From Chloroflexota bacterium (GTDB lineage Bacteria; Chloroflexota; UBA11872), in contig JAPOVQ010000030.1 of the NCBI GenBank assembly GCA_026708035.1, positions 144,852 through 208,851 of the forward strand: a stretch of 64,000 nt of DNA, read 5' to 3'. A model generated the notes under the pieces. It searched no databases and had not been told where the DNA came from. It was given only the letters and a program-made list of their open reading frames with translations. How positions within the stretch are numbered: position 1 is the stretch's first letter; each line of letters starts with the position of its first letter. Of this stretch, positions 1-9,100 are shown piece after piece. The position numbers and the translations under genes were made by a program.

Positions 1-125
1 ATCACTTCGACGAGTTGGGCGGTGTGATCCCGCGTGAGCGCGCCCTCGACGCGCAGAAATCCGTCGCGTTCGAAGGCGTCGTGCTCCGCCGCGGTCAGCG
101 CGTGTCTCAGGCAGTCGGCGTCCAC
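1..125 (-). CDS. N-terminus of a phytanoyl-CoA dioxygenase-like protein (partial)
   Basis: Runs off the left edge. From a GTG at 123-125 the minus strand reads about 41 residues without a stop and includes 'DAFERDGFLRVEGALT'. That stretch resembles the first strand and helix of PhyH-type Fe(II)/2-oxoglutarate dioxygenases ('FerDGFvvveGaLt'). The catalytic HxD...H and 2-oxoglutarate-binding arginine would lie outside the window, so activity cannot be judged. It is transcribed in the same direction as the GNAT gene at 184-747, about 58 bases downstream of it. The GTG is the first plausible start, but I see no strong ribosome-binding site. The family call rests on a short segment. Confidence 0.55.
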   Translation of the reverse strand, partial: MDADCLRHALTAAEHDAFERDGFLRVEGALTRDHTAQLVEV

Positions 126-183
126 GGTCGGGCCTCCTGGCAACGCGCCGGTCGCGCGAAGCTAGCACAGGGATCGGGCGCCG

Positions 184-747
184 CTAGGCCGAGTCCCCCC
201 GCGCCCGTTCCCACTCCTCGCGCAGGACGCCGTAGTAGACAAAGTCCACGTGTCCGTCTCGCGCCTTGTGACGGCCCCGCAGCAATCCCTCGCGCGTCAT
301 GCCCAGCTTCTCCATGACGCGCCACGATTGCCGGTTCCTCACATCCGACTCCGCGAAGACCTTGTGCAGGGCATATCGCTCGAAGCCCCAGTCGATGAGG
401 GCCCGCCCGGCCTCCGGCACGATTCCGCGGCCCCACATGTGACGTGCCAGCGCGTAGCCGAGCTCGGCCGTATCGTGTCGCACGTTGATATGCAGCCCGA
501 TGCTGCCGACAACGCGCCGCTCCCAGACGATCGCGAACATTGCCTCGTTCGCCCAATCATCAAGAATCCGCCGCGCGATGTATTCCTCGGCATCGTCACG
601 CGTGTAGGGCTGGGGCAGGTCGAGGAAGCGCGCAAGCTCGGGATCCGACGCGTAGGCCAGCACGTCGTCGACGTCACCGACTTCGAACGGCCGCAGAAGC
701 AGTCTCTCGGTGGTCAACTCGACGCGGTCGTTTGGGTCGCGGCTCAT
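184..747 (-). CDS. GNAT-family N-acetyltransferase, RimJ/RimL type
   Basis: A 187-residue protein, the usual length for the RimJ/RimL-like branch of GNAT acetyltransferases. These move an acetyl group from acetyl-CoA to an amino group on a protein N-terminus, antibiotic or small molecule. The N-terminus has the typical 'TERLLLRPFEVGD' strand. Around residues 95-120 'ELGYALARHMWGRGIVPEA' is motif A with the pyrophosphate loop (Gly-rich GRGIVPEA). 'NRQSWRVMEKLGM' near residue 140 is the motif B helix characteristic of this subgroup. The ATG at 745-747 lies head-to-head with the permease on the other strand, so the two probably share a control region. The substrate cannot be predicted. Confidence 0.88.
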   Translation of the reverse strand: MSRDPNDRVELTTERLLLRPFEVGDVDDVLAYASDPELARFLDLPQPYTRDDAEEYIARRILDDWANEAMFAIVWERRVVGSIGLHINVRHDTAELGYALARHMWGRGIVPEAGRALIDWGFERYALHKVFAESDVRNRQSWRVMEKLGMTREGLLRGRHKARDGHVDFVYYGVLREEWERARGDSA

Positions 748-749
748 TG

Positions 750-2576
750 GTGTATTGCCGGCGCTCTGCTCAACGGACTACCGATGGGCCGTACTATCAA
801 GGCGTTCATCATCCCGCACGCATTGCGAGTCTGACGATAGCGCGCGTCAACGAGTACATCCGCTACGAGCCGAACGATCCGTGTCCCCCGCTCCTCGCGA
901 CGAGCGTCGCCCTTCAGGGGGTCGTGCTCACCCTCGCAAACACGGTGCTGTTTGTGACCATCACCGCCCGGGCCGCCGGCCAGGGCGACGCCTACCTGTC
1001 CTGGGCCGTGTTTGCCGCGCTGATCATCGCCGGAGCGACGACCGCTCTGCAGGCGGCTCGGGTCGGGCGGCTCGGAGCGGGGCACGTGTTGATGAGTGGC
1101 GCCGGACCCCACTTCGTCGCCCTGGCGATCCTGGTCCTGGCGCTGCCGGACGCCGGACTCCCGACGCTCGCCAGCCTCATTGTGGTCGCGTCGCTGGTGC
1201 AGTTCGCGCTGGCGGCCTGGCTCCCGCTGCTGCGGCGCATCATCACGCCAGTCGTCGCGGGCACGGCGCTCATGCTGATCGCCGTCATGGTTATGTCAAT
1301 CGCGATTGGGAGGATCGGCGAGCCGATCGAAGGCGTGCCGCCGTCCGCGGGTCCCGCCGTGGCCGTCGTGACCTTGGCGGTGGCCGTGATGCTGGCCATG
1401 CGAGCCGCTGGAGTCTGGCGCCTGTGGGCCCCGCTCATCGGCATTGTCTCGGGTTGCGCGGTCGCCGTCCCGTTCGGCCTCTACGACCCACAGCCGGTCC
1501 TCGACGCGCCCTGGTTCGACCTGCCGGATATTGCCGCCTGGCTGGGCCTGGACCTGACACCGGGCGTGGAGTTCTGGACGTTCCTGCCGGCGTTTCTGAT
1601 CGTGAGTCTGGTATCCGCCGTCAAGGCCAGCGGCGACGGCGTGGTCATTCAGCAGGTATCGCGGCGCGAGCCTCCCGCCACCGACTTTCGCCTGGTCCAA
1701 GGCGTGCTCAACACCAACGGGCTCGGCGCGTTGCTGTCGGGACTTGCCGGCACGCTGCCCACGATCATCTATTCGCCGTCCACCGTCTCGCTCATCACGT
1801 TCACCGGGGTCGCGGCGCGCCGCGTCGGGTTTGCCATGGGAGGCGTCCTCGCCGCGTTGGCGTTCTTGCCCAAGGTGGCAGCCGTGCTGCTCACCATTCC
1901 CAGCCCCGTCATGGGGGCCTTCCTGCTGATGATCATGGGGCTGCTTTTTGTGGAAGGCATGCGGACGGTCGTGCAGGACGGACTCGATCACCGAAAGGCC
2001 CTGGTGGTCGGCATTTCCCTCGCCCTCGGCGTCGGCCTGGAGAGTCGAAACGTCCTCGCGGACCTTCTGGGCGAGACCTGGGTCGCGTCACTTAGTAACG
2101 GAATGACGGTCGGCGTTGTGGCCGCCGTGCTGATGACGCTGTTCCTCGAAGCCTCCAGCCGGCGACACAGCCGACTGGAGGTCCCTCTGAGCACCGCGTC
2201 GCTGCCCACCATAGACACCTTCCTGCTCGATCTCGCGTCGAAGATCGGCTGGAACACCGCGTCGACTGAGCGCCTGCGCGCCGCGGGCGAGGAGACGCTG
2301 TCGAGTCTGCTGCAGGCTGACTCCGACTACGGGGCCGATCGGGTGCCGCGATTGATCGTCGTGGCTCGCCCCGGCGAGGCGATGGAGTTGGAGTTCCTGG
2401 CGGTCTTCGACGAGGAAAACCTCCAGGACCGGCTGGCCTACTTGAGCGAGCAGCCCCAGGTTCCCGAGGCAGCCGAGATATCCTTCCGCCTTTTGCGGCA
2501 CTATGCATCCTCGGTGCACCATCGGAAGTATCACGGCGTCGACGTGGTGACGGTGCACGTGGATGGCTCGCGTTAG
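750..2576 (+). CDS. NCS2/SLC23-type nucleobase permease with C-terminal HATPase-like domain
   Basis: A polytopic membrane protein with 12-14 hydrophobic segments. It resembles xanthine/uracil permeases of the NCS2 (SLC23) family, which take up nucleobases with protons. Family-like signatures are 'YEPNDPCPP' at the start of the conserved part, 'QVSRREPPATDFRLVQG' after the central helices, and 'NTNGLGALLSGLAGTLPT' corresponding to the NCS2 substrate motif region. After the last helix (about residue 475) come roughly 135 soluble residues. These contain an N-box-like helix ('RLRAAGEETLSSLL') and a 'FRLLRHYASSV' segment like those of GHKL/anti-sigma ATPase domains. The start is uncertain: conserved sequence begins near 850, with no ATG, GTG or TTG immediately before it. 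GTG at 750 is the nearest upstream choice. Confidence 0.8.
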   Translation: MYCRRSAQRTTDGPYYQGVHHPARIASLTIARVNEYIRYEPNDPCPPLLATSVALQGVVLTLANTVLFVTITARAAGQGDAYLSWAVFAALIIAGATTALQAARVGRLGAGHVLMSGAGPHFVALAILVLALPDAGLPTLASLIVVASLVQFALAAWLPLLRRIITPVVAGTALMLIAVMVMSIAIGRIGEPIEGVPPSAGPAVAVVTLAVAVMLAMRAAGVWRLWAPLIGIVSGCAVAVPFGLYDPQPVLDAPWFDLPDIAAWLGLDLTPGVEFWTFLPAFLIVSLVSAVKASGDGVVIQQVSRREPPATDFRLVQGVLNTNGLGALLSGLAGTLPTIIYSPSTVSLITFTGVAARRVGFAMGGVLAALAFLPKVAAVLLTIPSPVMGAFLLMIMGLLFVEGMRTVVQDGLDHRKALVVGISLALGVGLESRNVLADLLGETWVASLSNGMTVGVVAAVLMTLFLEASSRRHSRLEVPLSTASLPTIDTFLLDLASKIGWNTASTERLRAAGEETLSSLLQADSDYGADRVPRLIVVARPGEAMELEFLAVFDEENLQDRLAYLSEQPQVPEAAEISFRLLRHYASSVHHRKYHGVDVVTVHVDGSR

Positions 2577-2644
2577 CTGGATGACGTGGTTGCATTGAAC
2601 GTGGTGGAAACGTCCCCCACCGCCAGACGAAAGGACAGGCCCTG

Positions 2645-2932
2645 ATGGCCGGATACGTGATCGTGAATGACGAGATTACGGACGACGCTGCCTTTGCCGA
2701 GTTTCGCCAGAAGGTCGGGGCGACCGTGGCGGCTCACGGCGGCAGATATCTCGTGCGCGGCGGCGCCACGGAGGTCATCGACGGTGACTGGGCTCCCGAC
2801 CGCCTCGTCGTCATCGAGTTCGACAGCGTGGACCAGGCGAAGGCGTGGCTGAACTCGGCCGAGTTTCTGGCGATCAAGGACCTTCGCGTCAGCTCCGCCA
2901 GCGCCAGCGTGGTGGTCGCCGAGGGCGTCTGA
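2645..2932 (+). CDS. DUF1330 family protein
   Basis: A 95-residue protein with the DUF1330 pattern, a dimeric ferredoxin-like alpha/beta barrel. It begins 'GYVIVNDEITD', followed by 'FRQKVGATVAAHGGRYLVRGG', the 'VIDGDWAPDRLVVIEFDS' strand and a final 'A.AWLNSAEF' helix. The length matches the family. No enzymatic role is firmly established, and the fold is shared with small monooxygenases and dimeric stress proteins. A purine-rich 'gaaagga' lies about 9 bases before the ATG. It follows the permease by 68 bases and may be cotranscribed with it. Confidence 0.9.
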   Translation: MAGYVIVNDEITDDAAFAEFRQKVGATVAAHGGRYLVRGGATEVIDGDWAPDRLVVIEFDSVDQAKAWLNSAEFLAIKDLRVSSASASVVVAEGV

Positions 2933-2967
2933 CGTAGGCAGGGTCTGAATTGGTCGGAAGGCTCGAC

Positions 2968-3016
2968 CCCAATCCGTTCGGTAATCCTTCGACAATCTCA
3001 GGGCGAACGGATTGGG
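2968..3016. repeat. Intergenic palindrome, REP-like
   Basis: A 13-base arm at 2968-2980 (cccaatccgttcg) pairs perfectly with 3004-3016 around a 23-base loop containing 'ccttcgacaatctcaggg'. The 'ttcgacaa-ctcaggg' loop and cgttcg/cgaacg stem resemble a dispersed palindrome common in many high-GC bacterial genomes. It follows the DUF1330 stop by about 36 bases and could end transcription of that unit, but there is no U-tract for a standard intrinsic terminator. Confidence 0.6.
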
Positions 3017-3095
3017 ATCCATGCATGCCAAGGCCGTGTACGTGTCCAGAGGTTTCCTAGCCTTTATCGCTTGTCGAACACCGGGCCGGCGATGC

Positions 3096-4073
3096 TCAGT
3101 CGATCGACAGCCCGGCGAACTTCGCCGCGTTGACGCCGTGGACGAGCCGCTTCTCCTCGTCCGACAGGAAGTCGGCGTGCGTGGTGACCATGGTGAGGTT
3201 CTGCTTGTAGGTGCAGCGGCCCTCGGTCCACGGCCAATCCGTGCCCCACATGACGCGCTCGACGCCCGCGCCCCGAACCAGACCCTCGAGCAGCGCAAGG
3301 CCATTGGCGTAGGGGTATTCCCACTCCGGGCCTTGTAGACCACCGTTCTTCCACGCGATCTCGTCGCCGAAGAAGATCGTGATGGCGGCGATGTCGGTGT
3401 AGAGGTGCTCGTGCCGGTTCAGCAGCGCCACGAATGGCTCCAACGACGGAAACGGCGGACGGCAGTTGGCCAGCCACTGGTCGCCCCAGGTGAAGCAACC
3501 CCAATGCGTCAGCAGGAATTTGACCGTGGGGAAGTCGCGCGCCACGGGATCGAAGAGGCCGAGAAACTCCTTGTAGTCCGACACGCAGGCGCGCAGCCGC
3601 GGATCGTTCCAGCGCTCCCAGGCCATGATGATCGGCACGTCGCGCTCGGCGCACAGCTCGTAGACCTTGCACAGGCCGGGATCGGACGGCCAGTGGCCGG
3701 TATAGGCGGGAAAGATTTTGAGCCCCACGGCCCCCGCGTCGAGGTCCTCCCGGATCCGGTCGAGGTATCCAGGCCGGTCGGGGTTGATGTGGTCGGTGAA
3801 CCAGATGAAGCGGTCATGGTCGGCGGCGGCGAGGGCGTCGGTAAAGTATTCCTTGGTGATTTGGTTGATGGACGGATCGTTCCAGGTGTCGCCAAGGTCC
3901 GGCCAGATGTCCTCCGCCGTGTAGCTGATGAGGAAGCACTTGTCCACGCCGGCGTAGTTCATCTCGTCCAGCAGCAGCTCGGCCGACATTTCGTGCCAGG
4001 TGTAGTGCATCCGGATGCTGCGCTCGACGCCGTGCGCCTTTTCGAAGATGTGGACCTGGGTGTCGATGATCAC
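3096..4073 (-). CDS. Amidohydrolase family protein (Amidohydro_2-like TIM barrel)
   Basis: A 325-residue protein of the amidohydrolase-2 / decarboxylase-like branch. These enzymes use a metal in a TIM barrel to hydrolyse or decarboxylate small organic acids. It opens 'MIIDTQVHIFE', where the usual HxH after strand 1 is QVH, so one ligand is replaced. It continues with 'GLKIFPAYTGHW', 'FLLTHWGCFTWG' (barrel histidine) and ends with 'MWGTDWPW', which supplies the conserved aspartate of strand 8. A C-terminal 'LVHGVNAAKFAGL' helix is typical of the family. The loss of the first histidine makes the metal site unusual. The ATG at 4071-4073 is clear. The substrate is unknown and no neighbour gives a pathway. 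Confidence 0.82.
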   Translation of the reverse strand: MIIDTQVHIFEKAHGVERSIRMHYTWHEMSAELLLDEMNYAGVDKCFLISYTAEDIWPDLGDTWNDPSINQITKEYFTDALAAADHDRFIWFTDHINPDRPGYLDRIREDLDAGAVGLKIFPAYTGHWPSDPGLCKVYELCAERDVPIIMAWERWNDPRLRACVSDYKEFLGLFDPVARDFPTVKFLLTHWGCFTWGDQWLANCRPPFPSLEPFVALLNRHEHLYTDIAAITIFFGDEIAWKNGGLQGPEWEYPYANGLALLEGLVRGAGVERVMWGTDWPWTEGRCTYKQNLTMVTTHADFLSDEEKRLVHGVNAAKFAGLSID

Positions 4074-4191
4074 TCGTGCCTCGTTTCCCGGGCATGCGCG
4101 CGGCGGCGCCGCCCCTCGCGGCTATGTGCGCAGGGTACTCAGATCGGCGGGGATTGGCCCTCATGACGGCGACGCTTGCACGAGGAGGTAG

Positions 4192-4411
4192 GGGCGGTTC
4201 GCGAACCGCCCGTCAGCCGCGCATCCAGTCTCCCCAGTTTCGACTGGACTGGATTCCGGCCTCCGCCGGAATGACGGAGGGGCTGTGCCCGGTGGCCCAG
4301 GCTGCGCGCCGCCTGGGCCCCGCGATTGCGAGTGGTCCGGTCCCCTCTCCCCACGGCGGGAGAGGGATAGGGTGAGGGGAGCGGACGGCCCCACGCTGCG
4401 TGCAGCGTGGG
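4192..4411. repeat. Cluster of four short palindromes
   Basis: Four unrelated hairpin-forming sequences lie within 220 bases. The first is a perfect 20-base palindrome at 4192-4211 centred on 'ttcgcgaa'. The second is 'attccggc' at 4253-4260 pairing with 4265-4272. The third is 'ccctctccc' at 4343-4351 pairing with 4358-4366. The fourth is 'cccacgctgc' at 4390-4399 pairing with 4402-4411. They fill the gap between the amidohydrolase promoter side and the dehydrogenase. The first two types look like dispersed intergenic palindromes rather than operators for one protein. No coding sequence is evident from 4074 to 4585. Confidence 0.7.
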
Positions 4412-4585
4412 CCACCGAAGACATTCTCGATTCGTCACTCCGAGCCGTAGGCGAGGAATCTAACGGGCTGGATATCAGGCGCTGCGCTCGTCGCCTGCGC
4501 ACGGTCCGCGCCAAGCCGGCGCTACCCTGCTCCCTAGACAGGCGCCACGTCGGCGCCTGAGAGTCTTGTCTGCCGAGCTGCCGCC

Positions 4586-5620
4586 GTGCCCGACCACCGC
4601 ATCGTTCTCACCTACGACCCCGACGTGACGCTAGTGGACCGCGTTCGCGCCGCGCTGCCGCACCGGTCGCTCGAGATCGTGCGGGAGCTTTCCCCGGAAG
4701 CGCTGCCCCAGGCGATGCCCGGCACGACGATCCTCTTTGGCAACTACCTCTCCCCGACGGCGCTGCGAGCGGCGCGCGACCTGCGCTGGATTCAGACCGT
4801 GGGCGCGGGAGTAGACGTGCTGCTGTCGGTCGATCTCACGTCGACGGACGTCGTCGTCACCAACACCAGCGGGGCGTTCGGCGTCCAGATCGCCGAGCAC
4901 GCGCTATCGCTGATGTTCGCCTTGGCCCGCCGCCTGCCCGGCGCGCTGCACTCACAGGCGGCGCGGCGCTACGAACCCGAGCCCCGCGACGACCTTTTCG
5001 AGCTGACCGGCAAGACGCTCGGCATCGTGGGGTTCGGCGACGTGGGTCAGGCGTTGGCGCGCCGCGCGCGCGGCATTGGCATGCGCGTGATCGCGCTGCG
5101 TCGCTCGCCGGGCAGTTCGCCCGCGACGCACCCGCCGCTGGCGGACCCGGCGCTCGACCCGCTGGCCGACTCGGACCGCGGCGATGCGTCGGCGCTCGTG
5201 TACGAGGTGTTGGGACCCGACCGGCTGGACGAGCTGCTGCGCGAGTCCGACGTGGTGGTCAACGCCGCGCCCCTGACGGACGCAACCGTGGGCATGTTCG
5301 GCCGGGAGCAGTTCGCTCGCATGCGCTCCACCGCCTGCTTCATCAACCTGGGACGCGGCGAAACGGTGGACCAGGACGCGCTGATCGACGCGCTGCGCGA
5401 CGGCGTCATCGCCGGGGCGGGCCTGGACGTCACCACGCCCGAGCCACTGCCGCCGAATTCGCCTCTCTGGGCGCTGCCCAACGTCATCCTCACCGCGCAC
5501 TACGCCGGTTGGTCGGACACCATGCTCGACCGCATCTACGCGATCTTCGCGGACAACCTCCGCCGTTTCGACCGCGGCGAGCCGCTACGGAACCGGGTAG
5601 ACCTGCGGGCGGGGTATTGA
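4586..5620 (+). CDS. D-2-hydroxyacid dehydrogenase, NAD-binding
   Basis: A 344-residue member of the D-isomer-specific 2-hydroxyacid dehydrogenase family, which reversibly reduces 2-oxoacids with NAD(P)H in the cytoplasm. The Rossmann motif is 'GIVGFGDVGQALARRA' (about residues 146-161). The catalytic arginine is in 'FINLGRGETVDQDALI', the glutamate in 'GLDVTTPEPLPPNSPLW' and the histidine in 'ILTAHYAGWSD'. So the Arg-Glu-His set is complete. An insertion of about 35 residues after the dinucleotide fold (around 'SSPATHPPLADPALDPLA') is longer than in typical members. The start is GTG at 4586, directly before the conserved first strand. The specific substrate (hydroxypyruvate, glyoxylate, phosphoglycerate or other) cannot be told. 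Confidence 0.9.
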   Translation: MPDHRIVLTYDPDVTLVDRVRAALPHRSLEIVRELSPEALPQAMPGTTILFGNYLSPTALRAARDLRWIQTVGAGVDVLLSVDLTSTDVVVTNTSGAFGVQIAEHALSLMFALARRLPGALHSQAARRYEPEPRDDLFELTGKTLGIVGFGDVGQALARRARGIGMRVIALRRSPGSSPATHPPLADPALDPLADSDRGDASALVYEVLGPDRLDELLRESDVVVNAAPLTDATVGMFGREQFARMRSTACFINLGRGETVDQDALIDALRDGVIAGAGLDVTTPEPLPPNSPLWALPNVILTAHYAGWSDTMLDRIYAIFADNLRRFDRGEPLRNRVDLRAGY

Positions 5621-6043
5621 TCAGTCCTCGTCCGCCGTCAGGTCCTTATGCGAAATCGGCGGCGATCCGGGAACGCAGCTCCAAGGTTCGCGTTGATCCT
5701 CGCTGCCGTCCGCTCGGGTGATTTGCCAGCCGGCGCTCATGGGCTCGATGTCGCTGCAATGCTGGATCTTGGCCGTCCGGATGCACTTGCCGTCGAGGAC
5801 GTAGCTGGTGGCGGATGCGACCTTGTGCATGGTTCCGTCGGCCGAGATGCGGTCCATGGCGAACATGCCCATCTGGATGTGAGTGTCCAGCTCGTCGTCG
5901 AACGGTCGCCCGTAGACCGCCTCCGCCTCGGCGACGTCGTACTGCAAGACCTGTTCGACGGTGTGTCCCTCTACCACGACGTGAATCCAGCGCACGTTGA
6001 CGCCCCGGATCTGGCCGGTTTGTTCGGTGACCCTTGCGGTCAT
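5621..6043 (-). CDS. Hypothetical protein, 140 residues
   Basis: I do not recognise a family. From ATG 6041-6043 it reads 'MTARVTEQTGQIRGVNVRW' and gives a soluble acidic protein with no signal peptide. It has alternating beta-like segments and a Pro-rich tail. A longer in-frame extension exists (start 6112), but its first 23 residues look unlike the rest. The stop abuts the stop of the convergent dehydrogenase (5620). It lies downstream of the TM0106-type nuclease-helicase on the same strand, with 76 bases between that stop and this start. They could be cotranscribed, but nothing else links them. Confidence 0.6.
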   Translation of the reverse strand: MTARVTEQTGQIRGVNVRWIHVVVEGHTVEQVLQYDVAEAEAVYGRPFDDELDTHIQMGMFAMDRISADGTMHKVASATSYVLDGKCIRTAKIQHCSDIEPMSAGWQITRADGSEDQREPWSCVPGSPPISHKDLTADED

Positions 6044-6119
6044 GACAACTGGCCTTTCCGGCAGCCCGCCGGTCTTGGCCGCGAACGCCCGGCATCGGAG
6101 TGAATCGAGCAACCGGCCA

Positions 6120-9100
6120 CTAGGGCAGTCTCAGCGAGTCTTGTATTTCATCGCTCGCCATCTCGAACAGCCGCGCCAGGGCGTTGGCCAGGTGCATCTG
6201 ACGGGGCGTGCGGCAGCGCACGGCCAGCAGGCCCGGACTGGCCACGACCACTGCGAGGCACTTGGCCCGGCTGGTGGCGACGTTGAGGCGGTTGAGGCTG
6301 TAGAGAAACTCCATGCCGCGCGGGGCCTCCTCCGCTGAGCTCGTCGCCATCGAGTAAATGGCGATCGGCGCTTCCTGGCCCTGGAACTTATCGACCGTGC
6401 CGATGCGCAACGTGCGGAGCTCGGGGCGGGACTCGAGCGCGCGGATCTGCCGGTTGTAGGGCGTGATGATGAGCACGTCTTCTTCAGTCAGCGTGTGAGT
6501 CGCTCCCTCGGCATCGGTCCAGGCGGGGCGCGACCGGAGCAACCGGTCGACGCTTTCGGCAATGGCCGCCGCCTCTTCCTCCGAGTCGCTGACGCGGCGC
6601 TCATGCTCCACCTCCACGAAGCGCAGCCCCGTGCCGCGGAACGGCGGCGAACCGGCCAGGTCCAGGTTCTCGCGACCGTCGTGCGAGCGCAGGCTGTCCT
6701 CGTAGAAGACCTCCGAGGTGAAGTCGCAGATGCTGGGATGCAGGCGCCAGGTGCCGTCGAGAAACAGCCCGAATTGCTCGGGCATGACCCGGGCGCCATC
6801 GAGTACGTGGGCCAGCACCGACCGCTCCGCGCCCGGTGGGTGCACGCCCTGCAGCGGCTGATCCAGCTGCTGTGGATCGCCCAGCAGCACCAGGCTGTCG
6901 GCGCAACGCGCCGAGGCCAAGGCGTCGGCCAGCGACATTTGTCCGGCCTCATCGATGCAGAGCACGTCGACCAGGCCCTCGGCTTCCGCGCGCGCCCAGA
7001 GCCAGGAGGTCCCGCCGACAACGTCAAGCGATCCCGTGGCGAGCGCTCTGCACGCGGCCCCGGTGTTCGCGAGGGGCTGCGCATCGGCGAATTCAGGCTC
7101 GGATGACCGAAATCGGGTCCGCTGGCCGATCCTGACAGGGACGCCGCGCTCGGCCGCCACCCGCGCCGTTTTCTCCAGCAACTCGCCGATGACCTTGTGG
7201 CTGTTGGCCGTCACGCCCACGCGTTTCCCGGCTGCCACCAGGTCCACGATCATCTCGGCGCCAACCGTGCTCTTGCCGGATCCTGGCGGCCCCTGGATCG
7301 CCAGGTAGCTCTCGTCCAGCGTCAGGACCAGCCGCCGGGCCGCGTCCTGGGCGTCTTCGCCGTCACCCGCCAGCGGCGCTCCCTCAGCCTGTCCAAGCCG
7401 TGGTGGACGCCGTAGCAACAAGTCGCGCGCCGCCCGATAAGGCGCGGGAGCGTCGATGCCGAGATCGATCACCCAGGCTGCCAGATTCCACAAGCTCGGC
7501 GGTTTTGGCCCTGGATCGACATATTCGTAGGGGATCAGCGATGTCATTACGGGCGTCGCGCGGCTCGACGCCACCCTTAGTTCAATCACGCGGGCATGAT
7601 CGTCCACGGCGACCACTTCCCCGACCGGCACCCCGTGCTGATCGTGCGGACGGTCGCCGACCTCAAACTTGTGGTCCTGCGGCGGGAAGCGAAAGCGGTA
7701 GATCGTAGACCGCGACCGCGGCCGGGGATCGGCCCGGCTGCCCGCGTAGCTGAGCTGGCCCAGCGCATCGGACTCGTCCACGCGTTCTTCGTCGGTGACT
7801 ACGTCCCGCAGGTGGAAATAGCGCCACCAGAACGCCTTGTCCTCGCGCCGGTGCCAGTCGAGCAGTTGCGCCAGCAGCCACCGCCCGCGTTGGGCCGGAT
7901 CTTCGAGCGTCCTGCCGTCCGTCAGGTCCACGGGCAAGTCCGCAGTGAGCTCGGCCACGAGTTCCTGCACCGCCTGTTGCACGTCCGAGTCCTCGGTCTC
8001 CTCCACCGGCATGTCCATGGGACGCGGCGGGGCCTCGGCGCCAACCTCGTTCACCAGCGCGGCGCGCTGCCCTTCCAGCCACTCGCGCAGGTGGTAGGTG
8101 GACAGGCAGTCGTCACGGTTATAGGCCCTGATCTGCTCCAGCAGCCCGTCCCGATCAGTCTCTTCGCCGGGCTCGAGCCAGTGCTCGAACTCCACGATGC
8201 TTTCGCCCGCGTCGCGCAGGTCGACTTCCCGTTTGAACCCGTAGAGCGGCTCCAGACGCTTGATGGAGTAGCTCTCGACGGACGCCCGGATGCCCTGCCG
8301 CACCACGCGATAGAGGTCGACGAACACCTTCCCCCGCAGGAGCTGGTCCACGTGCGCCTCGCGGGTGGCGTAGCGCCCCGCCAGCCGCTTCATGGCGCCG
8401 GTTTCATAGGGTGCGTAGTGATAGACGTGCATGCCGGGGTGATCGGCCCATCGGTCCATGATGAGGTCAACGCAATCCTCGAACGCCTGCCGTTCGGCCG
8501 CCGGCGTCACCGTGCCGTCCGCAATCGACCAGAACGCGTGGAACGTTGGATCGCCCGCGGCGTCGGGCCATCCCGGCTCGATGACGCCGAAGAGGTAGTC
8601 GACACCGTCGATCTCCTCGGAGCCGAAGAAGGGATCGCCCTCCAGGTCCAGGAACAGGTCCCCCGGCGACGGCTCCGGCAGCGCCCAGAGACCGCGGTCC
8701 GGCACCAGCGTGCCGTCGCGGTCGCGTTCGGGCGGGATGCGTTCGGAGATGACGCGCCCGTCGCCGCGAACTTGAATGGCCGCCTGGGCCTGCGCCCGTT
8801 CCAGCGACTCCGGGCTAACGCCGTCCAGCCGGTCCGGCAGCGGCGGCGAGGGGTTGGCCAGCCCGCGTCGAGTGGTGACGTCGATGGCGTGAAGCGCGCG
8901 CCGCTGGCGGGAGGTCAGGTTGGCCACCAGCGCCAGGTCGTCCTCCTGACGCCATTGGTCACGGCATGTCTGGCTCCAGCGGCAGAAGTCGCAATGACCG
9001 ACAGGCTCGGGCTTCGAGACGACCGGAACCGCCGGTTCAAGCTCGTCCAGCATCGCTTCGAACTCGCGGGCGACCAGGCGGCCGTAGGCCGCGAAGTCGG

